Program-made: the position numbers and the translations under genes
In this document: positions 41,985-47,414 of the stretch, one piece after another
Layout of the letters: every line of letters starts with the position of its first letter
Position numbering within the stretch: position 1 is the stretch's first letter
Notes under the pieces: generated by a model
What the model saw: only the letters and a program-made list of their open reading frames with translations
Told to the model about the DNA's origin: nothing
Database searches by the model: none
Origin: CAYGJN01 sp964350135
GTDB taxonomy: Bacteria > Bdellovibrionota > Bacteriovoracia > Bacteriovoracales > Bacteriovoracaceae
DNA length: 47,414 bases
Reading direction: 5' to 3'
Assembly: GCA_964350135.1 (NCBI GenBank)
Contig: CAYGJN010000003.1
Coordinates: forward strand, 1 to 47,414

Positions 41985-43541
41985 CTATCTTGTCGTTGGT
42001 CTTGCTCTTCTTGATCTTGAAGCTGAACCACCACTATTTCTGCGACTTCTTTCACCTGATCTTGAAGAACCACTACCGCCGCCTTCACTTGATCTTCTTC
42101 TAGATCTATCAGGTCTACCACCACCAGAGCGAGCACCTGATCTTCTAGATCTTCCACCATATGAAGAGCCGCCACGACTTTCACTTTGTCCAGGAGCTGA
42201 CTCAATATCTGAAAGACGATCATATTGTCTTAGAGTTTTATTAAATTTCCAAGAAAACATAAGCTTTAAAAGCTCATCTTCTCCAAGTCCTGCTAATTGT
42301 TTTCTAAAACTATCAAATGATTTATCGACTTTATATTCTGAACCTTTTTCAGTAATTGTTGAGAGCAAAGACTGCATGCCAACTAGTTCTTTTTCAATAG
42401 CGCTAAGTTTTAAAGAATCAACAGTAGGAAGTTTTGCGAATTCAATTTTTCTATTAATATGTTTTTCAATTCTTCTCATCGCAAATGAAGTTTTAGGACC
42501 TACAATAGTATAAGCTTTACCCTTCATTCCTGCTCTACCTGTACGACCAATTCGGTGTACATAAGACTCATTGTCTTGCGGTAGTCCATAGTTAAAAACA
42601 TGTGTCAGGTTATCGACATCAATACCTCTAGCTGCAACATCTGTGCAAACCATAATACTGACTTTTTTATCCTTGAATCTTCTCATGACGTATTCACGAT
42701 CATTTTGATTCATCTCACCACTTAATACCTCAACACTAAGACCACGTTTTTTAAGCTCGTCCCCGACTTCACGTGTTTCAACTCTTGTTCTACAAAAAAC
42801 TAACCCATAAACTTCTTCAGGCTCAGACTCAATTAGTCTTGCGAGAGCTTCTTTAAAGAACTTATCTCTAACTACAAAATATTTTTGTTGAATATCATCA
42901 TTACTAAGAGAAGACTTTTTAACTTTTACCATATCGTATTCGTTAAAAGACTTTTTAATAAGATCAAGAATAGTTCTTGGCATTGTTGCTGAGAACATAA
43001 CAAGTTGTCTGTTTTCTTTAAACTGTTTTAAGATTTTTTCAACTTCTTCAAAAAATCCCATATTAAGCATTTCATCAGCTTCATCTAAGACACAAAAATT
43101 CGCATCTGCAAGTTTTAGCAGCCCTTTATCGATCATATCGATAACACGTCCAGGAGTTCCTACAACAATATGAGGCTTCTCATTTCTAAGGGCCCTGATT
43201 TGTTTTTCATAGCCAGTACCACCATAAACACATGCTGATCTTAAAGGTGTGTACTTACCAATCGTTTTAATTTGCTCTTCAACTTGATTTGCAAGCTCTC
43301 TTGTTGGTGCTAGAACAAGGGCCTGAACTGATCTTTTAGAGAAATCCATTCTTTCAAGAAGAGGAATTGCAAAAGCTGCAGTCTTTCCTGTTCCTGTTTG
43401 GGCCTGACCAATGAAATCTTTTTCCGTCGTTAATAAAAGAGGAATAGATTCTTTTTGGATCTCAGATGGCTTTTCAAAACCCATCTCATTGATGGCCTTG
43501 GCAACTGATTCCGATAAATTTAAGCTTTTAAAATTTTCCAC
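41985..43541 (-). CDS. DEAD-box RNA helicase with an Arg/Ser/Gly-rich tail
   Basis: A 518-residue helicase. It has all core motifs: Q motif (GFEKPSEIQ), AQTGTGKT, PTRELA, GTPGR, DEAD, SAT, VFCRTR, ARGID and HRIGRTGR. After about residue 440 the tail is Arg/Ser/Gly-rich, about 60 residues. GTG at 43541 gives the family start MENFKSLNL and has AGGA at the right distance; an ATG 5 codons upstream lacks a site. It probably helps RNA unwinding in ribosome assembly or decay, perhaps in the cold with the RRM protein (26958). Confidence 0.92.
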   Translation of the reverse strand: MENFKSLNLSESVAKAINEMGFEKPSEIQKESIPLLLTTEKDFIGQAQTGTGKTAAFAIPLLERMDFSKRSVQALVLAPTRELANQVEEQIKTIGKYTPLRSACVYGGTGYEKQIRALRNEKPHIVVGTPGRVIDMIDKGLLKLADANFCVLDEADEMLNMGFFEEVEKILKQFKENRQLVMFSATMPRTILDLIKKSFNEYDMVKVKKSSLSNDDIQQKYFVVRDKFFKEALARLIESEPEEVYGLVFCRTRVETREVGDELKKRGLSVEVLSGEMNQNDREYVMRRFKDKKVSIMVCTDVAARGIDVDNLTHVFNYGLPQDNESYVHRIGRTGRAGMKGKAYTIVGPKTSFAMRRIEKHINRKIEFAKLPTVDSLKLSAIEKELVGMQSLLSTITEKGSEYKVDKSFDSFRKQLAGLGEDELLKLMFSWKFNKTLRQYDRLSDIESAPGQSESRGGSSYGGRSRRSGARSGGGRPDRSRRRSSEGGGSGSSRSGERSRRNSGGSASRSRRARPTTR

Positions 43542-43598
43542 AGCGCATCCTAGCATAAAGTTTTGAACTTGGTTAAAAATTGTACTTATTACAGAGTC

Positions 43599-44468
43599 TT
43601 ATATTTTTGGAAGCGGAATAGTCTCATCCTCATTTATCACAGGTAAAAAACGTCCCTGGGCCCAATCTGACTTGGCCTGCTCAATCCTCTCCTTAGAGCT
43701 TGATACAAAATTCCACCACATATGACGGCCTTCAGGGAATATCTCTCCTCCAAAAATCATATACTCAGAGTCCTCTAACACTTCAATATTTATAGGTGTT
43801 TGCTCTTTAAAAATGATTAATTGAAATCTCTCAAATACTTCATTATCAATTTTGACTCTTCCTCGTATCATATAAAGGGCCGCTTCTTGTCCCAAAGAGA
43901 CAGGAAACTCAACTCTCTGCCCTTTTTCGGATTGACCGTTAAGATAAAAAAGATCCGAGTAAACGGGAACTGGTGAATTTTCTCCAAGTGCAGAGCCAGC
44001 AATAAGGCGAAGGCTTGTTCCACCAGTAGTAATCATTGGAAGATCAGTCTCTTTAAAATGGACAAAGCTAGCAGCAACTTCTTCTTTTTCTTTTGGCAAA
44101 GCCACCCATAACTGAATCCCCTCAAGGTCCATTGGTTCAACTGAATTGGCCCTTTCACTATGAGCAATCCCTGAACCAGCTGTCATCCAATTTACTTCAC
44201 CAGGGCGAATATACTGCTCATTGTTTAGGTTGTCCCTATGAAGAATTGAGCCTGAAAATAAATAAGTAATAGTTGCAAGCCCTATATGAGGATGAGCTCG
44301 GACTTTCATTTCTTTTTTACCCGCAATAGTCACAGGCCCCATATGATCCCAAAAGACAAATGGACCAACCATCCTCTTTTCAATTACAGGAAGAGCTCGC
44401 CTTACCATGAAGTTATCACCAAGGTCTTTAGGTTTTGGATCAATAATATGAGCTATTGATTTAGTCAT
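43599..44468 (-). CDS. Pirin-family protein
   Basis: A 289-residue bicupin. Metal ligands fit pirin: HPHIG (about 56-60), a following GSILHRD, and AGSGIAHSE (about 97-105). The C-terminal cupin follows. Pirins are iron proteins; some act as quercetinases. ATG 44468 gives a normal start; it overlaps the upstream repeat-protein gene by 8 bp, so the two are co-transcribed. Confidence 0.9.
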   Translation of the reverse strand: MTKSIAHIIDPKPKDLGDNFMVRRALPVIEKRMVGPFVFWDHMGPVTIAGKKEMKVRAHPHIGLATITYLFSGSILHRDNLNNEQYIRPGEVNWMTAGSGIAHSERANSVEPMDLEGIQLWVALPKEKEEVAASFVHFKETDLPMITTGGTSLRLIAGSALGENSPVPVYSDLFYLNGQSEKGQRVEFPVSLGQEAALYMIRGRVKIDNEVFERFQLIIFKEQTPINIEVLEDSEYMIFGGEIFPEGRHMWWNFVSSSKERIEQAKSDWAQGRFLPVINEDETIPLPKI

Positions 44469-45198
44469 TGATAAGAAATGGTTTAAAAATAATTTGATTA
44501 TAAGACTTATACAAAACTCCATCAAACATAAGTTCTACAAGTTCTGCATTATATTCATCTACAATTTTAGTGCCATCCATATACATAACCTCAAGATCTC
44601 CAAAATTTTTGTAAGCAATTGCTCTAAATTTAAGGGCCAAAAGTTCACCTTGATATACGTCTACAATTTTATCACCTAAATAATTAACAACTTCCAGGTC
44701 TCCAATATTTTTATAAACAATAAGTTTATTAGTCATTTTTAGAAGCTCACCTTGGTAAGCATCTACTAGCTTAGCTCCTTGATAGTTAACAACTTCAAGA
44801 TCACTAAAAGAGCGATAAACAATAAATTTGCGATTAGACTCTAGTAATTCACCTCCAAATGCATCAACTATTTTAGTTCCCTCAAAATTAACAATTTCTA
44901 AGTCTGAAGAAGATTTATAAATAACAATTTTATCTTCAAGACCTTTAAGCTGAGCTCCCCAAACATCTGCAATCTTTTTTCCTTCGCAATTTACGACTTC
45001 TAAATCACCACTTGATTTATAAGCAACTAATTTATTTGAATAAGTTAAAAGCTCGGCTCCATAGGTATCAACAATTTTTATACCTTGGTCATTAAAAACT
45101 GTAAGATTAGACCCCTCATTACCTGCATAGCGAATACGGCAATTAGCAAAAATAGAACTCATATAAAGAGAGCAAACCAGCACAAATAAATATTTCAT
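44461..45198 (-). CDS. Exported protein of five 34-residue repeats
   Basis: A 245-residue protein with a signal peptide (MKYLFVLVCSLYMSSIFA), then a partial repeat, five full repeats of exactly 34 residues (about residues 56-225) and a last partial one. The repeat pattern is (K/R)-L-I-V-Y-K-S-x-G-D-L-E-V-V-N-x-x-G-x-K-I-V-D-x-Y-x-G-E-L-L plus four. It recalls WG-type beta repeats but lacks their Trp-Gly. A beta-propeller or solenoid is likely. Three Cys (residues 20, 71 and at the C of CRIR) occur only near the start. Function unknown; it may bind a partner in the periplasm. Confidence 0.65.
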   Translation of the reverse strand: MKYLFVLVCSLYMSSIFANCRIRYAGNEGSNLTVFNDQGIKIVDTYGAELLTYSNKLVAYKSSGDLEVVNCEGKKIADVWGAQLKGLEDKIVIYKSSSDLEIVNFEGTKIVDAFGGELLESNRKFIVYRSFSDLEVVNYQGAKLVDAYQGELLKMTNKLIVYKNIGDLEVVNYLGDKIVDVYQGELLALKFRAIAYKNFGDLEVMYMDGTKIVDEYNAELVELMFDGVLYKSYNQIIFKPFLIND

Positions 45199-45245
45199 GA
45201 ATTTTCCTCATTCCAGGTATCAATGACAGTAAGTTATTATAAAAA

Positions 45246-45276
45246 AATGACCCAATTAGCAATTGAGGCTGTCATT
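45246..45276. promoter_or_regulatory. Nested inverted repeat in the divergent gap before srkA
   Basis: AATGAC (45246-45251) and GTCATT (45271-45276) enclose CAATT (45253-45257) and AATTG (45261-45265). The element is in the 126-base gap between the repeat-protein gene and srkA, so it may be an operator for one or both. By-eye finding; an A-run (45241-45247) adjoins it. Confidence 0.3.
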
Positions 45277-45324
45277 ATTGTAAAAATGATCTATAACTAG
45301 CGAAAACTACGTACAAGGACTCTT

Positions 45325-46356
45325 ATGAGTGGATATGTTTGGGGTGCTCAAACTCAATTTTTTTTCCAATTAACCCCAGATATAATTTTAGATGCTGTTA
45401 ATAAAATTGGTTTTATAGATTCTAGGCGTTGTCTTACTTTAAACAGCATGGAAAACCGAGTTTTCGAAGTAGAAATAGAAAACCAAAACGACTTTAAAGA
45501 ACTTAAAAATCCATATATCATTGCAAAGTTTTATCGTCCTGGTAGGTGGAGTAAGGAACAAATCCTTGAAGAACATGGCTTTTTACTTGAGTTAGTTAAA
45601 AATGAAATCCCAGTCATTGCGCCACTTGTAATAGATGGACAAACTCTGTTCAAATTAGAAGACCATGATATTTTTTATACCGTTTTTCCTAAAAAAGGTG
45701 GCCGTGCTCCAGATGAAATGAATGAGGAGCAGCTTGAAATTCTTGGAAGAATGCTAGCAAGGCTCCATAATATTGGTGAAACAAAAACAGCAAAACATCG
45801 TCTTAAAATAGACCCTGTAAGTTTTGGAACACAAAACTTAAACTTTCTTTTAGAAAATAAAATTATACCAATGCATATTGAAACTATTTATAAAGATTTA
45901 GTTGAAAATATTTGCAAAATCTCAACACCTCTATTTGATAAAATTAAAAATATTAGAATCCATGGGGATTGCCATTGGGGAAATATCATCTCTCGAGAAC
46001 AAGAAGGACTTTTCTTTATTGATTTTGATGACATGCTTACAGGTCCTGCAATCCAAGATATATGGCTTATTACACCTGGTAATGACGAGTATGCTAAAGA
46101 GAATAGAAATATTCTCCTTGGGGCCTATGAATCAATGAGAGATTTTGATAATAAGGAACTTAAATTAGTCGAGCCTCTACGTGCTCTGAGATTTATCCAT
46201 TTTTCAGCTTGGATAGCAAAAAGATGGGATGATCCTGCTTTTAAAAATGCATTTGCTCATTTTGACTCTCCAGAGTACTGGGATGTTCAAGTAAATGATC
46301 TTAAAAATCAAACGTTGCTCATTGAACAAAGTCTCTGCCAAGGATTTGATTATTAG
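45325..46356 (+). CDS. srkA: Stress response kinase A (YihE family)
   Basis: A 343-residue Ser/Thr kinase of the aminoglycoside phosphotransferase fold. Marks of the family are TLNSMENRVFEVEIE, KFYRPGRWSKEQILEEH, FPKKGGRAPDE, the catalytic loop HGDCHWGNI, and FIDFDDMLTGP. In E. coli SrkA counters stress-induced cell death and acts with MazEF. It overlaps the start of the flavoprotein gene by 11 bp, so both are likely on one transcript. Confidence 0.9.
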   Translation: MSGYVWGAQTQFFFQLTPDIILDAVNKIGFIDSRRCLTLNSMENRVFEVEIENQNDFKELKNPYIIAKFYRPGRWSKEQILEEHGFLLELVKNEIPVIAPLVIDGQTLFKLEDHDIFYTVFPKKGGRAPDEMNEEQLEILGRMLARLHNIGETKTAKHRLKIDPVSFGTQNLNFLLENKIIPMHIETIYKDLVENICKISTPLFDKIKNIRIHGDCHWGNIISREQEGLFFIDFDDMLTGPAIQDIWLITPGNDEYAKENRNILLGAYESMRDFDNKELKLVEPLRALRFIHFSAWIAKRWDDPAFKNAFAHFDSPEYWDVQVNDLKNQTLLIEQSLCQGFDY

Positions 46357-47414
46357 CTCTTCTACCTATGATCTTATTTGTATTGGTGGTGGTGCTGGTG
46401 GTTTTTTTGGCGCTATACAAGCATGTGAAATATCAAATCGCCCGTTAAAAATTCTTATTCTAGAATCATCAAGCTCTCTTATGAAAAAAATCAAAATTTC
46501 TGGTGGGGGAAGATGCAATATTACTCATCATTGTTTTGAACCTAAGCAATTAATTCAAAATTATCCTAGAGGACAAAGAAATCTTTTAAACAGCTTTTAT
46601 AATTTTGGCCCAAAACATATGCTTGAGTGGTTAAAAGATAATGGAGTTGAGACACATGCAGAAAAAGATGGTCGGATTTTTCCAAAGACCAATGATTCCC
46701 AAACAATCATTGATTGTTTTTTAGATAAGGCCCAAAAATATAAGATTGATATTCAAATAAACTCTGCTGTAAAATCAATTATAAAAGAACAAAATGAGTT
46801 TGTCCTTAATACAAATGAAAGTCATTATAAATCAAAAAACATACTCCTATGTACCGGAAGTTCTAAGTCTGGATATGAACTAGCAAAAAGCTTAGGTCAT
46901 CATATTACCTCTTTAGCTCCTAGCCTTTTCACATTAAAATCTAGCCACCCTCTTGTTGAAAACCTTGCAGGGATAAGTGTTCAAGAAGTAAAAATAAAGC
47001 TTTTAATAGGACAAAATGAATATAGTCAAAATGGTCCTTTGTTAATTACTCATTGGGGGTTCTCTGGACCAGCAGTCTTAAAACTTTCGGCCTTTGCTGC
47101 TAGAGAGTTCTTAAAATATAACTACTCAGGTGAGCTAAAAATTAATTGGTTTAATGATTCATCAGAGGATCAGGTATTTGATTTAATTTTAAAGGCACAG
47201 TCTCAGTTCTCCAAAAAACAAATTTCTAACTGCCCCCTATCGAATATTCCTAAAAGACTGTGGATGAGATTAATTGAAATCTCTGGTTTCGAAAATAAGG
47301 TCTATTGTGAAACTAGTAAGAAAGAACTTAGAAAGCTTTCTATTTTTCTAACAAACGGATCCTATGATTTTTCTGGAAAGGGAGAATTTAAAGAAGAGTT
47401 TGTAACTTGTGGAG
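46346..47414 (+). CDS. HI0933/YhiN-family FAD-dependent oxidoreductase (partial, C-terminus outside the window)
   Basis: Open to the window edge. TTG 46346 starts MIISSSTYDLICIGGGAGG, an FAD-binding Rossmann motif; no ATG exists in that phase. Further on are MKKIKISGGGRCNIT (about 50-64), the family signature, then DGRIFPKT, ILLCTGSSKSGYELA and WGFSGPAVL, and VTCGG at the edge. The family, which includes BaiN, has no settled general role. It overlaps srkA by 11 bp. Confidence 0.85.
   Translation, partial: MIISSSTYDLICIGGGAGGFFGAIQACEISNRPLKILILESSSSLMKKIKISGGGRCNITHHCFEPKQLIQNYPRGQRNLLNSFYNFGPKHMLEWLKDNGVETHAEKDGRIFPKTNDSQTIIDCFLDKAQKYKIDIQINSAVKSIIKEQNEFVLNTNESHYKSKNILLCTGSSKSGYELAKSLGHHITSLAPSLFTLKSSHPLVENLAGISVQEVKIKLLIGQNEYSQNGPLLITHWGFSGPAVLKLSAFAAREFLKYNYSGELKINWFNDSSEDQVFDLILKAQSQFSKKQISNCPLSNIPKRLWMRLIEISGFENKVYCETSKKELRKLSIFLTNGSYDFSGKGEFKEEFVTCG

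Noticed and set aside
44461..45198. Tandem DNA periodicity of about 102 bp that might be read as a CRISPR or satellite
   Set aside because: The period is 34 codons of a coding frame, the DNA copies differ at many third positions, and there are no spacers.

Overview
The window is AT-rich (roughly one third G+C by eye), gene-dense and chromosomal in character, with no rRNA, tRNA, CRISPR array, insertion sequence or prophage that I can see. The gene mix suggests a Gram-negative delta-proteobacterium-like organism, most plausibly a Bdellovibrionota/Bacteriovorax-type bacterium: a PilZ protein, a lone FliG C-terminal-like domain, many secreted orphan proteins, a Lys/Ala repeat protein, WbqC and formyltransferase sugar genes, and monomeric isocitrate dehydrogenase. 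That assignment is inference from gene content only.

Layout. 1-3120: the N-terminal part of a Lys/Ala/Thr-repeat histone-H1-like protein, an OPT-family transporter, a GFA-family gene broken by a 100-N assembly gap, and a FliG_C-like protein. 3207-11472: two divergent operons for kynurenine and 3-hydroxyanthranilate breakdown. The left operon encodes 4-oxalocrotonate decarboxylase, kynureninase and kynurenine 3-monooxygenase. The right operon encodes kynurenine formamidase, 2-aminomuconate-semialdehyde dehydrogenase, 2-aminomuconate deaminase, 3-hydroxyanthranilate dioxygenase, ACMS decarboxylase and an atypical SDR. Together they would take N-formylkynurenine to 2-oxopent-4-enoate. Tryptophan dioxygenase and the last meta-pathway steps are not in the window.

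11469-24300: an RND permease, a PilZ protein, two small or exported orphans, a large exported protein with two uracil-DNA-glycosylase-like regions, a periplasmic rhodanese, an osmoprotectant-type ABC transporter with a fused binding protein/permease, and monomeric NADP-isocitrate dehydrogenase. 24456-35429: a YceI-like protein, a glycosyltransferase and a deacetylase, an RRM protein, an ABC1 kinase, two exported orphans (one with a caspase-like His/Cys arrangement), a methyltransferase, a WbqC/formyltransferase pair, a LysR regulator, a possible ribosome-hibernation-like protein and an uncatalogued 56-codon gene. 35630-47414: SlyD, a divergent PEP carboxylase, a four-gene operon (PpiC, DUF2288, Gre-type factor, PhnA/YjdM), an RlmI-like methyltransferase, an RluE-like pseudouridine synthase, a DEAD-box helicase, pirin, an exported 34-residue-repeat protein, SrkA kinase and the start of an HI0933-family flavoprotein.

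Packing is very tight: seven of eight convergent gene pairs meet within -8 to +5 bp, and many co-directional pairs overlap as TAATG or ATGA. No gene-free stretch exceeds 300 bases once the 56-codon gene at 35259-35429 is counted. The best candidates for something undescribed are the exported tandem UDG-like protein (16484-19108) and the exported caspase-like protein (29325-31379).
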